The translations under genes and the position numbers were made by a program. Below are positions 26,428 to 40,316 of a DNA stretch of 64,000 bases, one piece after another; the first letter of the stretch is position 1, and each line of letters opens with the position of its first letter. The stretch lies in contig NC_091093.1 in the NCBI RefSeq assembly GCF_024713975.1, positions 16,861,501-16,925,500 on the forward strand, in the 5' to 3' direction. Below the pieces are notes generated by a model. That model was given only the letters and a program-made list of their open reading frames with translations. It was not told where the DNA came from and did no database searches. The DNA is from Paralichthys olivaceus (Eukaryota; Chordata; Actinopteri; Pleuronectiformes; Paralichthyidae).

Positions 26428-27639
26428 AACATTTAAAAACCATGATGGAAATGATCAACATTAGTATCCTTAGAGCGTCACAAACAGGATTTAATGTTAT
26501 CTTGATTCACCGCTCTCTCACACACAAGGTGACGGGGGCCTCTCCTTCACCTGAGCTCATTGCCGCCGCTGCAATTATCCAGAAGAGTTCAGCCCGGAGG
26601 TCAAAGATCTGCTGTCACCACTTCAATAACGGCCGAGCAGCGGAATGATGGACGCATGTTATCTCCATGATGATGCTCTCTGCCTGCTGGTCATAACCTT
26701 GATGCATATAAAACAAGGTCATGCACATGCGTGCACACATCCATGTGGTACACACAGTACAGTGTTCGACACTGTCACCTACAACAATGATACAGAAACA
26801 GGTTTTTTCATTTATTATGGGGAGACTTTTTTCTTTCCTCCCCCATTTTTAACACAAAAGCCGTGTAGAATTCAATCAGCGTGATAGTGAAAAACACTCT
26901 GTACGTCTATCTTTGTGAGGACACTCATCGACATAATGCATTCTTTAGTTTAGCCCCTTATCCTACCATTAATCCATCACAACTACATGCTATAACCCCA
27001 ACCCCGATCAAAACCATATTCTAATCTTAACCCTACAACCAAGTGTCCTCAAATAATCAAAATGTTCTCACTCCAGTGATTGAAAACTCACATTGGTCCT
27101 CACAACATACAGCAAAATATTCACAAACACACACATGGTAACAAAAACAACACGCGGCCGACTGTTTTCATTCCGGTCCTCTGCTGTCATTCTTATCAGG
27201 ACCAATTAAACGTTTAAAAGGGACGTCGCCACAAATTGGCGTTACATTAATTAGTACAGCACGAAGCCCACATTACAAGTAATCTTTCAACAACAAAGGG
27301 CTGCGGGGGACAGCATAATAATGAGGACTGGAAATGAGTTTTCATAGGCGGAGGAAAATTAAATGATAATCTCATGCAGGGGATAATGGATGATTTCTGC
27401 AAGGCGAGTAGCACTGTGTGCTCGAGATGACAGCGTCAGTGGCTCGGTCAGTGGAGTTTTGTGCAGACTGGAAGACCTCGTGGACTGACTGGATGAACTG
27501 TGATGAAATCTGTGACACATTCATCATTTCCATCAGGCTGAAGTATAAGTGACTCTTCCTATAGATTTTCTTTATTCTGCTTTGTGGTGATTCACAAAAC
27601 AAATGACATTCCCATCAGTCTCAGCCCTAAACTGCATTT

Positions 27640-27850
27640 AGAATCATAGAAAGAAGACCTGCCTACTCCATATTAATGGATGGGACGTGGACCAAACTAA
27701 AAAGTCAAAGTACACGTCAAATATACACAGGTGTTTGTTCAAGTGCTTAATCACATGTTAGGTTTTAATTAGTTATTTGATGCAATAAAAATGTGGTGAA
27801 ACATGATTGACAGTTGACGCTAACTCATGATTGGTCAAATGTACCTCCAA
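27640..27850 (+). repeat. teleost interspersed repeat, copy 2
   Basis: It shares with 340-545 the ordered words atggatgggacgtgga, ctaaaaagtcaaagtac, ggttttaattagttatttga and aacatgattgacag. It is truncated relative to copy 1. Confidence 0.6.
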
Positions 27851-28626
27851 TCGCTACAGTAGACTCCGGCTAATAATGTGCATTAGTATTACAGTATCAA
27901 CCAGACTATACATTTTCGGTTGGGGTAATGTTGGCTGCTTCAACTTGAGCTTTTTATACTGTGCATGTCTGTAATTGAGGAAAACATCTTGGGTCCGGTC
28001 TGGTCACAAAAAAGAACCCAGAATCCCGCTCGGGTTTGCGTCAGTCCTGGTTAGCTTTCTTACTCACTCAGACAGAGTGACAGAGACTGGGGCCAAAGCT
28101 GCACTCGTCTTTATCTTGGCTACCGTTTAAGGTCTTAGCTTTTTACTAAGGCTACACAATTAGCAAATGCTAGTTAACTTCTCAATACCAATACAATGGC
28201 TTTGTGAACACATGTCTGAACCAATCTTCTGTTTTTTTGCGGCAGAAATGATTAAAGTGTGTTAAATCCTCATAGAGCCAAAGTGCTAATCTCTTGATGC
28301 TAGCTGTGTTTCCAGAACCGCTGAGTTTGCAAACCTGTGGGCCAGTTTACAGTGAGGGCAGCTGCAGGATTGGGGAAGGAGTTTGTGCTTTGCATGGTTT
28401 TCAGAGATTTTTCTTCCCCCTGCATTTAGTGGATTTAATCATTTGGCCAGCAGGTTGAGATATAATCCCACAGGCTGAACACAAGTAGAGTATCACAGTT
28501 TGAGGATTTCCCCTAAGGACGTTAATGCTGCACAAGATGAAAAAAACCTATTACATAACTGAAGCGTTGATAAGAAGCCGCTGTGTGTTTCTAGAGGGTC
28601 TATTTTCGAACAAAGTTCTGATTGAC

Positions 28627-28651
28627 TGTGTGTGTGTGTGTGTGTGTGTGT
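28627..28651. repeat. (TG)n microsatellite, short
   Basis: About twelve TG units. Confidence 0.9.
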
Positions 28652-29992
28652 TCACGCAGATAAGTACTGAATGCATTTCTGTGAAGTTCGCGGGGTTGAT
28701 ATGCTGCTTTTGAGCAGACCCCCTCCAGGCACTGATATGATGCACATTTTCTGGATTTACTGTAAATCATTACTCACTCATACGCTAACACACACATGTA
28801 AGCATGTGCACGCTGGCAGGCAGTGTGCCATTACTCCTGTGAGCTTGAAGTCAGTAAACAGTGATATGCAACACACATCGGCCATCACTCAGTGCTCAGT
28901 GAAAGCTGCAGATGCTGTGTATACCATTCATATGATTCTTACCCAGAGCAGGCCAGTGGAAAAATAAGATAAGAAGCACGTTCAGGAAAAACATCTCTAG
29001 TTTTATCTCGTGAAGTTCAAGGACAATGTTTCCATCTATTTTTTAATTAAGTATACAGTCTGTCATAGTTCATTTAGGAATTGTCGTTTCAAAATGATTG
29101 CTGGTACCATAACAGCTATGATAATAATAAACAGTATAATAGAATTTCTCCTATCTCTGCTGCCATGCAGTTCCACACATACAATGAATGAATGGATAAA
29201 TCTATACATGAATAGATAAATAAATAATTCCTATGTGATGCAATACTGCCACCTGGCAGTGCTCTGCAAGTACAAATGAACACTCAAACAGGAAATACAT
29301 ATTGCAGGTATATTATTGGTAAAGCAAATAAAATACTGCAATAAAATGTATACATTCAGACATAAATATGTTTTTTTTCTATAGACACTAATAATTAAAT
29401 ACATTTCATAGTCTTGAATGTGATTTGATGTAACTGTTGACCAACCAAAAACACTTTTGATTTTTTTAAAGCTTTTTCATGCGAACTCAGAGATCTATAT
29501 AAACCAAAAAAATGTAAATATGGATCCTTTTAAAGAATCCAGCAGCTAACACTGGTTAAACGAGAATAAGCTCACTCGTCCACTTTTACCGCCATGATGT
29601 TTTTATACTGACATCTTCCAAACTACTTTCTAAGAGGAAAGCTTTTTGTTTGAAGTGAGTGAAAGCTTAGTGGTATTCATCAGTTACAGTCGAGCAGTTT
29701 TTATTTCTGGTGATTGTATTTAAGCTTCAAAAACCATAAAAGTGGTTTTCATTTTTTAAGATCATTTTGTTGAACCAAAAATGTGAATATCAGAAAATGT
29801 AGTCACAGAGCTTTGCTGCATTTATCCAAAAGCCAAAAGATAAATCCCACTGGCTGATTTACAGATTGGGCCTTTTAGAAATACACTCATCCCTGCAGCA
29901 CTCTCTAAGAATCACATGTACAAACAAAGTCACCTTTTCAAATGCAACATTGCTGTTGCTGCTGCAGATGTTGGTGATAATGAAGGTGCAAT

Positions 29993-32900
29993 TCAGAGTT
30001 TGTTACAAAGCTCCATGATGGCGATTGTCGTACTCTGTCCAAAGATGAAGGCTCCAACCACAACAGTTATGATTCCCCACACTGTTAAAATTACCCTAAA
30101 GTTAAAGAAAAATAAATGGAGATGAAGAGAAATATCCATACAGAGGACTTTCAACAACAATAACAAACAAATAACATGAATTTGATTCCTAATCATACTT
30201 TCATTCATCAAAAACACTCTTCTACTATTATTATCAATAATTAATTTTTCAATTTTTTGACAATGTAATCCAGAATCTGAAAGGATTCAGGTTATTTAGG
30301 TTATTGCTTTTTCTATTAGATTAATTAAGTTTTAATTCAAAAAGAAATCAGATTCATCTAATTTCACAGGTTCATAATTTCGAAACACTTTCTGATGTGT
30401 GATAATCACCAGGAAACAATTTCCTTGAAAGGTAATCACCATTTTGGCCAAAGTTAATTTTCATTAATTATTTGAAACTCAATTTCTGTGAACTGATTAA
30501 ATGACTGTCTAGGTTACATTGGCAGTTAATTTGATATTAATTAATTAATTGAGAGTGGACCAGTTGTACAATCTGTATTCTCCTCATAATAAGTTACCAA
30601 GAGAAGGTAAGAAGGTTAGAACTTTCTGGAAAAAAATTGAAATTACGGAAATAATTCAGACATTATCGACCTGTAGAATAAATAAGAATAAAAAAATAAA
30701 CTGAAAAAATCATAATTTCCTGCAAATTTGCAGCCAGTTAAACTCACACTCACCTGATTCTTGGAGTCACAGTTTCTGTTTGCATTAAGAACACTAAGCA
30801 AAGACCTGCAACACACACACATACACACAAAATCTAATTTAATCAAACCATCGATCAAACTTTATTTGTGAAGCACTATATTTAATCCAATTCAGGATGA
30901 TAGATTAAAAAAAAACATTGTCTCCTTTTGAAGAAAATATTTTCAGTTTTTATTCTTCTATGGCAATAAACTAAATCTGTTTTCGTGTTTGGAAACTCGA
31001 GACAAATAAAACATTAAGGAGTGCAATATTATAATCTATTTTTGACATGTTGGAGTGCAAATGATGAATTGACCATCAAGGGAATAATTGGGAGATAATG
31101 AAAATACTCAGTTCTAATCCAATGCTCCACTGACAATTGACAAGTTGATAATAAGACACGGCAAATCTATGTTGCTAGCTTGAATACACACCATGTCCAT
31201 TCAGATGTGATTATGTGATTACAAACACACACATATTTAAAAGTGAATGTTGTTTTCATACCAGGAAAGATAAAGATGAAGAAGGCACTGATTCCTCCGA
31301 TGACACTGATGACCTCGCCCATGTCAGGGACGAACATGGCGATGAGGAGAGTGACGGCGATCCAGATCACAGTGAGGACCACTCTGCAGCGAGTCTCAAA
31401 CGAGGGAGTGACGATTCCCATCCGGCGCCTCTGAACTCGCAGCATCAGGTTCAGGATGACAGATCTGTTCCACACACACAACAGAGACATACACTGTTAC
31501 AAAGACACAGTGACTGCACAAAACAACTCGACAACTGGTGTCACCCACCTCCCCAGGAGAAGAATGATAGGATAGATGGTGATAATCGAAATCCCAAAAA
31601 GTAATCTGGAAATGATCATGACCACGTCATTTCCTGGATATGACATCAAGATATCTGAGGCCACAGCTCGTCCGAACGTCATGAAGCCGTACACACCTGG
31701 AGATGGAGAGAGGGGATGTGATCAGCAATGTTCAGGTGAGAACACAGAAGTGAAGAAAACACGTCAGTGTCAATGTGGACTCACCGGTAAGAGTGTAGAT
31801 GAGCAAACAGAAGAACATGGAGACCACAGAGATGACCACCCAGTGAGAGAGCTTCTGGTTCTCCATGCTACTGTAGATCGCTATACAGGCTTCATGGCAC
31901 TGCAAAGACACACACAAACACACAGATGTGCACACACACTTTGATGAGGATGTCAGACAAACTCAAGGATGCATTTGATATGAGTGAGTTGAACTGTGAC
32001 TTTCATCTTCAACTTGTTGTTAATGCTGAAAAAACAAAACTGTCTAAAAAAATGTTACGAGAAATGGTCAACAGACTTGATTGGTGTAAACTTTCAAATA
32101 CCTGGGGTTCTTAATTGATGACTAATTTCTGTCAAGTATCTTTTTTTTGTAAGTGATAATAGCTAATAGATGGATGGATCAGTGAAACATTGGCTATGTT
32201 GTATATTTGACCTATATGATCTCACCTGGAAGCCAAAACAGATGGTTGGTACAACACTGAACATCGAGGCCCATGAACCCACACTGAAAAACACAGGACA
32301 CACACACACACACAGTTACTGATGCAAAGAGGAACTGATGTCAAATACACACATGCATCCAACTGTGTGACTGACCCTTGGCTGTGCTCTGGAGTTATTA
32401 TGACCGCGTGGGTGTCCGCCAGGTAATATTTGACGATCACTGCCACACACAGATACGTGGCAGCCAGCGTCCCCAGCACACTGACAGGAGGAGACAGGAG
32501 AAGTGACGAAAACAACTCACAGTCAACTGGATGTCATTCTCACTAGAGGTACAGGTCAGTGTTTTGTACCTTGTGTATTTCTGGATCCCGATTTCTTTTG
32601 GGATGGACAAGGGGAGGATGATGATGAGGCACATGATGAAGAGGGCAAACCTCTGGTCTGTGTACCAGTAATATGGCATCTCTGCCTCAGTGGCACCAGT
32701 CACAGTTTCATATAAAGAAATACACACTGAGAGAGAAAAGCAGAATTAGAAGAATAATTAGAGGATCATTAAGGAATCAGCATACAGGACAACATCAACA
32801 ACAAGACTCCCCAGATACATGGTCGTCTATATTTACAAAGGATTCATTTACATTTTGCATCCTGCTGAAATGTGTGGTTCATGTTTTTCAATTGTTAGAT

Positions 32901-33304
32901 AAATGCTTTGATGTTGGTGAATGAACATATAGAATAATTAAAGCAGAATATTCTTGTTTATGTGTCAGTAAATCCCTCGAGTCTTCAATGAACCGTTCAA
33001 GGAGCCACCCTGACATATAGCTTTCAAAGGGAAAGGCCTGGCCATTTTCCCTGTGGGACCTCCAGCTGTTCACCTCCTGCTCTGCACTTACACAGTCGGC
33101 CTGTCCTGCACCCTGCCCTGACCCTCAGCCATCAGATGCCACTGAAGTTGATTCAACCCTCCACAGATGTCCAATGTCCCAGCCTGGCCTGCAGCTGAAT
33201 CCCTTGGAAACAGTTTTCTTTTCCTGACCTCCAGTCTCGTCTCTGAACACCAGAGCACCTTCACGATCCTGCTCTGCAGCCACTGATCAAATGTTTTTTA
33301 TGTT

Positions 33305-33370
<66 letters not shown>

Positions 33371-36017
33371 AAAATCCAATCAAATGCTCTGTTTGAAGCT
33401 GGAACAGAGCAAAACCATTAATGGGATTTTAAGGGTTTCACATGGATAAATGAAAAATGAAAAACAGTCGCATCTCTGCGCCCAGTCACATGTTTACCCA
33501 AATACTGACTGGAATAAAAATTAAAGTGCAGATGAATTGTCAGAGAGATTAATTTTTTTGATATGGGAAATGAATAAACTCGTAGTACTTTGATAATATG
33601 AAAACAAATAATCTATGTTTTACGTTTATGCTGATTTTATGTTTAATGTTCAGATATTTTAAAAGTTAATAAATCTATTAAATATATATTAAATAGATTC
33701 TGTATAAAAGGGTTTTTCAGCAAAATTCCCTCAACAAGTAAGTTATATAGAAAATGGTGCAAATATGTTGATACTGAACAAATCAGTAAAATATTGTTTT
33801 TCATCAATCTGATTGATCTGCAGAACAATATGTATTTTTAGTGACAACAGCACAATTAATTGTTTTGCATAGCAGTTAGTTAACATAAGAAAAACATTTT
33901 GGTTTGGTTTAATTCAGAAAAAAGTAAATTTCAGACACAAATTTCTTTACATATAACCAAAACCACAATCTTTCCATAACCGGAACAAAACACTTTCATT
34001 GTCTAATTCTAACCATAGACAGGACTCGCACAACTGTGAGGTAGGAATTCAGGATGGACTCTGAGATGTAACTGTTGCTAAGTTGCCCTTGTCTCGATGC
34101 AATTTACAAACATTTTTTAAAAAACTCTCATTTTGGTGTGTTGGGACTTAAAATGTGGTGAAACAGGAACACTGTTCCATAGAGAGAAGACATAACCTCA
34201 GTCAGTTTGGATCTACAGCATCATACCCAGGTCCTTTTTATTGGCTGGACCCCAAGTGTTGATACTGATCTGCCTATAGGAGGGGGCACATTATTACTGA
34301 CACTGATGTGAATGGGGTTTAATTAATTGTTGATCTTGACACAAAATGTGGTTTGAATCCGACACCTGGGCCTGAATTACTGATGAAGAAACTGATCCAT
34401 TTTGATAATTGCATGTTAAAGCATAAGACAGATGTGTATGGACACAACAGCAACAGAGAAGCCGTGGCCAAACACTTAATATAATAAAAAATAATAATAA
34501 TGAAACTTTTTGCAACCAGACGAAGGTAAGAAAAAGAAGCATATCAACTATAACATGGACAACATGGTCTGTTATAGGTTATAACAGAATGACATGATAC
34601 TTGTGGGTCTTACATTTCTCCAGCTGGTCCTGCACCACCACCAGGAAGGCGACACATATCATGAAGAGGTTGAAGCAGAAACAGACCTCACAGAGCTGCC
34701 CCACGGCTCGTCCGCACACCTCGCTCACCACATCCTGATAGGTTTTCTGTCTGCTGATGGACGATGCATAGCCGAGGATCACCAGGCCACTGATGAGGAA
34801 AACCAGAGATACCTGCCGAGACACAAGGGGAGGAAACTGGACTTAAACTGCCCACAGGTCGAAGACAACTGGCTTCATCCTTCTGTACCTCATGACCAGA
34901 AATATACAATCCACAGCAAAAAAAATGTATTAACATATAATCAAATGTAATTAAATACAGGGGGAAATCCCCATTTGAAAACAAACAGCAACCTAAAGAA
35001 AAAAGGTTCATTTGTATCATCTTCACCAAAAAATAATTTTAAAACTTAAACAATAAAACTCATTATCAAAATAGCAGTGCATTCGATTTTTGCCAGTCAA
35101 CAAATTGATAAATCAATGAACTGTTTCAGCTCTTGACACTTTACTCATTACACAGTATTGTGGAAACAGAACAGAAACATTCTGTTTCTGCTTTCTAGCT
35201 ATGCTGTTATTAATATTATGTTGTCATACACATTCTCATTATTAACAAAATGTGCCAGTGATAGCCAGCCGGCTGTTTTTCAACAGCGGTCAACACAAAA
35301 AAATGACTAATCAATATTTGCTCATATTGGTATCAGCAGATTTTCTGTGTGAAGGAAGGGGATTGGAAGTAAAACAAATGACTGACACATTGAACACTGA
35401 CCAACCCTCACTTCAGACATACGGGCTCCTGTTTGGGGGCCCCTGGACCTCTCGTGCCCGTGGGCCCCTTTCTGGAAGCCCATGTGGTTTTTCATCCAGT
35501 CACACACACATTTTTGTGTCAGTCAGTGGAAACAGTGCAGTGAAAGTTCAGGTCCTCACCTAAACTGGAAGCTTCATTAGAGCATAGCTGTGAAAAAGAT
35601 GAGCCTCTTTCACACCAAGGAGAGACACAGGGGTCCTGAGTCTATTATGTGCCAACACAAAAACTAACCACACAAAATCCTCCAGGTAAAGTCAATGAAG
35701 TAGAACCAAAATTCCTAATTGCTCCTTGAAAATGTAGAGAATGTATTCATGCAGGCCCAAACTGACCCTAAACAATACAGTACAAACAGAAATGTGTTGT
35801 TGGAGCAGGTGTCTGATCCTGTACTCACCACCTCCACAGTGATGGCAGTGTTCACTCCCCCTGCCTTCTGGAAAGCCCAGGGGAAGTTGAGCAGGCCGGC
35901 TCCCAGCGCAGACTTCAGCATGATGAACACGGCACCGAACGAGCCGAGCCGAGGAGGATCCGCATGAGACGCAGACCGGGCCAGCAGGCTGATGCTCTCC
36001 CTGGCCAGTTCCTCCAT
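29993..36017 (-). CDS. slc38a8: putative sodium-coupled neutral amino acid transporter 8
   Basis: SLC38A8 is a multi-pass plasma-membrane transporter of glutamine and other neutral amino acids; human mutations cause foveal hypoplasia. Ten coding exons (minus): 35829-36017, 34614-34812, 32570-32726, 32376-32480, 32226-32283, 31785-31899, 31549-31696, 31262-31464, 30754-30805, 29993-30095. All junctions are GT-AG with consistent phase and give 442 aa (human 435). The ATG at 36017 starts [10 protein letters not shown]. Landmarks: [19 protein letters not shown] (residues 36-54, first helix), [13 protein letters not shown] (67-79), DQLEKLC (125-131), [26 protein letters not shown] (229-240), [26 protein letters not shown] and GAFIFGQST near the end. 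No frame break was seen. slc38a7 is the nearest alternative, but the wording follows SLC38A8 throughout. Confidence 0.95.
30096..32225 (-). other. slc38a8 introns 5-9
   Basis: Five introns separate the six 3'-terminal exons: 30096-30753, 30806-31261, 31465-31548, 31697-31784 and 31900-32225. The larger ones are AT-rich, with no repeat or gene recognised. Two introns are under 90 bp. Confidence 0.8.
32727..34613 (-). other. slc38a8 intron 2
   Basis: It is 1.9 kb and bounded by T|GTAAGA and CTCTCTCAG. It contains an unusual C- and CT-rich segment (about 33045-33290) directly followed by a TG microsatellite. The rest is AT-rich with nothing recognised. Confidence 0.8.
33309..33367. repeat. (TG)n microsatellite in slc38a8 intron 2
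   Basis: About 29 TG units. Confidence 0.96.
34813..35828 (-). other. slc38a8 intron 1
   Basis: It is 1.0 kb and bounded by GTG|GTGAGT and CTCGGCAG. It contains a short GC-rich palindromic-looking patch around 35428-35480 (gggggcccctgg, gtgggccccttt), possibly a repeat fragment. Confidence 0.75.
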
Positions 36018-39000
36018 GATCCTGAAGCAACTCCGACACTCACAACACCAAGAGTAGAAACTTCGACAGCTAGATTTTGTGATCAAATAACTTCTCTACA
36101 GTCGTCCAGGTGTTTGGTTCATTCTGCTCCCTGTCAAGTAAACCTGGTGAGTGGTGAACCCTGCAAATATATAGACCTGCACCCACGACTCACGTGGTCA
36201 AATTGGACTTTTTCACTATTAAGCATTTCGCTCTAAGGTGAGAAATGTGACACTAAAGTGAGTATGTTTGCTTGTGTCTGCTTTCCCTCTCCCCCTTCAT
36301 GTCTGTCTCTGATCTACAGCACTGAAGAAACTGCTGAACCTAAAACAACACACATTATACTATATATATCATGGATAACATTCTATAAGTGGCACTTCTC
36401 TGTATAAGTAAACAATCTAAAAGCATAACTCAGCAACCTGGATTTACCTGATAGGGATCTCAAGGGGCCTCTGCATCTTCCTCTCATCTCGATAAAACAA
36501 ACATTTCTTTGCTGAATTGTCATGTGGTTAAAGCTTTAATGTTGAATGTTACGACGCATGATTGAAAATTACCCTTCGTGGGTCATATAAACACGAGGAA
36601 CTGTTTTCATTTGCACAGGTCCCCAACTGATTAGCAACTGAAAACACAATGGATAAATATCAACTCTGGAGGAACCATGTTTCAAGGTTAAATGACATAT
36701 TTGATGACAAACATTAGCATTCAACCACTTTCTGCTAACATCACTGTTTAATACCTTTAAACTGATACAATGGGAAAGACGTTTTAATCCTGAAATACCA
36801 ATGCATCTGTGAGACAGAATTATTTAAGCCTCGAGGTAAAATGCATTGGAATCAAGCTTGTGATCAAATGCTAAATTCTCAGTTTAATGCAAAAGTATTT
36901 GACCAGAATATTTCTGAGCTCAGGTGAAAAGACTTGATGACAGTGAACGTTACATTGCAAGCTTGTTTACATCCACTACATTCTATTAAAATGAATGTGT
37001 CTAAAGTGTGCATTGATATTTCAATGTAAAAACACCTCTCACTGAAAGGAAGTGGTTGAATACCAAAGTTAGCTGTTCTCTAATATTAATCAAATATGTC
37101 CCTTGAAACAGTTTTCAACTCTCCATCATCTTTTTAGTTGCTGAACAGTTTGGGACCTGTGAAATTAAATATAGGTAATATATATTTTTATATATAACAT
37201 TATTCTGTTCATAAAAGCATTTCAGTTTCCCACCCTGAGTGTGATGTTAGAGATAAATGTTCGCTGTGTGAATGTGGTATATGGGCCTAAATATGGTTTA
37301 GTAAAGACACTCTGTCCTCAGATAAGTCGAAACTCCAAAATAAAACACACTTTTGATCAAAGGTTATTCTACTTACTGCTGACAGTCACCATGTTGGATT
37401 AGGTCAGTGCTTATTTTTTTATTTATTTCGAACATATTTCATACTTAATACATGTATTTACAGAGTAATACATAACAAGTGTTCTGCTCAGCTTATAGGA
37501 TTGTAGCCTTTTTATTTTCTGGTGAAAAAATAGAGTCCTGGTTCTATGTATTGTCTGTTACAATCTACTACTACACATGGAATTCATAATCCCAGCCATG
37601 TTTTATGTTACTCACCATCTGTTACAGTGCAGAGAGCACTGAAATCCTATGATTGTTGCTCTCCATCTCACTCACTCACTTTAAGAGAGCACGAGATCTC
37701 TTTATTAAGGAGAATAAAAAAGACTTTTGCTGTATCTTAAACATTTCAACAGCTGGATGCACAATGTGTGGGCTTTGGAGCACTTTAAGATGTCATGGTG
37801 ATGTTGCAGATTTCTGTAAGTGAAATGCAGGACAAAGAGATTAACGGGAGCTGATGTGTTCTAGGGACAGTTCAGAGACTTAATGGCTGATCCTCCAGGC
37901 TCGAACGATTTCCACCAACATCTCAGGATTCCACCTTTTAAAAAGTTAAGATCTTTTTGTTTTTTAATAACGCTACGTTTGTAAAACTTGAGAGTGACCA
38001 CAAGATGACGATCATGATGAGAATTACACAACAAAAGGATGTAGAAACAATGGACTGTCAAAAAGAAAATATACAGAAAGCAACAGTGGGCAGTTTTTAA
38101 TTAAATGTACTGTTTGAATAGTACATTTAATATATTTATATGTAATACACTTGTAGATACAAAAATACATATATAGATAAATAGATAAATACCCTAAATA
38201 CATTTACATTGTTTCTTGGCAGACAAAATAAAATGCGTTTCTTTAAATAATTATTGAGCCTGATATTTAGATTGAATCATAATTTATTTTCATTTGATTC
38301 TGTCTTTATAGGGCTTACAAATATTTTTTTAAACCCCATTAATTACCTTATCATTAAAAATATAACTGAGTTTTTTAAATTCTAATTGACAAAACATTAT
38401 TGCTCATATACAAGCACACTGCCTTCAGATTCCTACTCAAACCACCGTAGCACTTTTATTTTATTTTTTCTGATTTTATATTATCACATTGAAATCAATT
38501 GTGGTCAGTATCAACATGGAAGCTCTGACTGAGGCTCAGTCACACAGCAACAGATTTCACTCCCTCCCTTCTGTGTCTGTGGTGACCTGCCATCTTTTGT
38601 GCAGTAATGGCCAGATCAGGGATATAATCTGGATTGTACACATGTAGTCCGTCAGCAAAAAGTAGACAAAACCCGTGACTTCCTGACATGCAGTCTGATT
38701 TCAGCTTAAGAGTCAAATGGAGAAATGGTCATGTGCAAATTGCAATAGAATCAACTGTACAAACCTAAAGATAGGAAGTGTGTGAAACAGCACTTTTTAA
38801 AATTAAATCAGCCATTAAATCTGTAAATTTTCAATTACAAAGGCTGCATGGTGGTGACCTCACATTTAATCCGTGTAACACATGAATATAAAGCACAATG
38901 TCCAGCTGAGGTTTCAGTGACCGCTACATTAACTTCCTAAATTCAGAATACTGCAGTAATGAAACCGTCACCTCTGACCTGCAGTGGTCACACCTGCTTA

Positions 39001-39208
39001 CTTCACATTCAGGTCATACGTCAAGTCACGTAGCACAATCAATCACCATCGTCTTTCTACTCAGTTTATGTCCTCCACGCTCTGAGGGCGCTGACACTGC
39101 TTTCAAGGGTTTCGAGGTACAACCTGATACTCTGGGCGAATAGAGACGGATGAGATTAGTCTCCTCATGCTTCTGCTGTTATGAAACAGCTTAAGAGTAT
39201 TAAGATTA

Positions 39209-39210
<2 letters not shown>

Positions 39211-39256
<46 letters not shown>
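39211..39256. repeat. (CA)n microsatellite
   Basis: About 23 CA units. Confidence 0.95.
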
Positions 39257-39259
<3 letters not shown>

Positions 39260-39530
39260 CCAAGACAGAAACGCACAACTTGAAGAAAAGTGATAGTTAT
39301 AATTTAAGGGAAAAAAACTGAATTGTTTATGTGAGTATAACTTCAATTTAATTTTTGTTGGACTATAAAAATCTGAGTGAAACAAAGAGATACGTGGAAA
39401 CATTTTGAATAATGTAATGACAGATAGAGAAAATCAAACAGTAAATACAGCGGTGATGTGAAAATGGATGAATTAAATATGACCATGACATAACAGAGCT
39501 CGCTCAGTGTCAAAGATAGATTGTACAACA

Positions 39531-40091
39531 TTAAAGGGGACCTGTTATGCTCATTCCAGATTCACATCTGTTTGCAACACTTGGCTATTCCCGTCTTTGC
39601 ATTGACTTTGTATGCAACCACACTGGGATGAAAAAATTCACTTTTCCTTTGGTCTGAACATACAGGACTAAAAAAGTAATAGAACACAATTGATTGGGAA
39701 TGACAGCCCCTCAAATCCATCCGTGTTTAAACTCCAGAAATCCAGAATATGAAAGCAGAGGGCACATACATCAACAACAGCAAGAAAGTTCGGTTTGGTA
39801 AATCTTACACCCATTTCCAGCGTTTTTGTTGCGACATGAAGGTGAAATTATTCTCTTAGTCACAATCTGTACAGAAAAATGAATCTCTATATCCCTGTTA
39901 ACAGTTCTATGTGGAGGAAATGCATCAAACTGCCAAATGAATTGATTTAGAGGTCTGATGCTGATACCAGTAAATAATCTCACAGGATTACATACGATAC
40001 TTTACCTCATTCTTTGTTTGTTGTTTGACGATGATGTTACATGAATCATTGTAACAAAAAATGTAGATAAATCATAATAGGTCTTCTTTAA
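39531..40091 (+). mobile_element. TTAA-bounded MITE, second family
   Basis: The left end TTAAAGGGGACCTGTTATGC and the reverse complement of the right end, TTAAAGAAGACCTATTATGA, are imperfect terminal inverted repeats, both starting at TTAA. About 560 bp with no transposase frame. It resembles a very common fish element. A piggyBac-like origin is inferred from the TTAA sites. Confidence 0.65.
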
Positions 40092-40129
40092 ATAACATTA
40101 CAATAAATCTGTCTTCCCACTACTGATAC

Positions 40130-40316
40130 TGTACTTTTAACTTTAACACTATAAATACAGTTACTATACCTTCTGTGTACAGTTATTTGCTGATGCTACT
40201 ACCTTTGTTGTTTTTACCCTATATTTATATATATTTATACACATGAATATAGACATTACACTTTCATTGCACCTCAGTATGATGGCAATGAAGACTTTGA
40301 ATCTTGAATCTTGGAA
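40130..40316 (+). repeat. LINE-like 3' tail remnant
   Basis: It ends with atggcaatgaagactttgaa followed by tandem ttgaatc units. This resembles the 3' end of fish non-LTR elements (gacaataaa...cttgaatcttgaatc). No reverse transcriptase sequence is nearby. Confidence 0.4.

Larger units (their letters stand above)
21870..29992. other. intergenic region between cmtr2 and slc38a8
   Basis: No recognisable exon. A 114-codon open frame at 22197-22541 has no known domain. The region contains a short TG repeat, a TTAA-bounded MITE and copies of three interspersed repeat families. Non-repetitive stretches near 26.5 and 27.2 kb have the look of conserved non-coding DNA. Its right end may include the slc38a8 3'UTR. 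Confidence 0.6.

Noticed and set aside
31215-31944. Plus-strand frames of 122-129 codons rich in Asp and Arg
   Set aside because: Antisense to slc38a8 exons, whose splice chain and protein match are clear on the minus strand.
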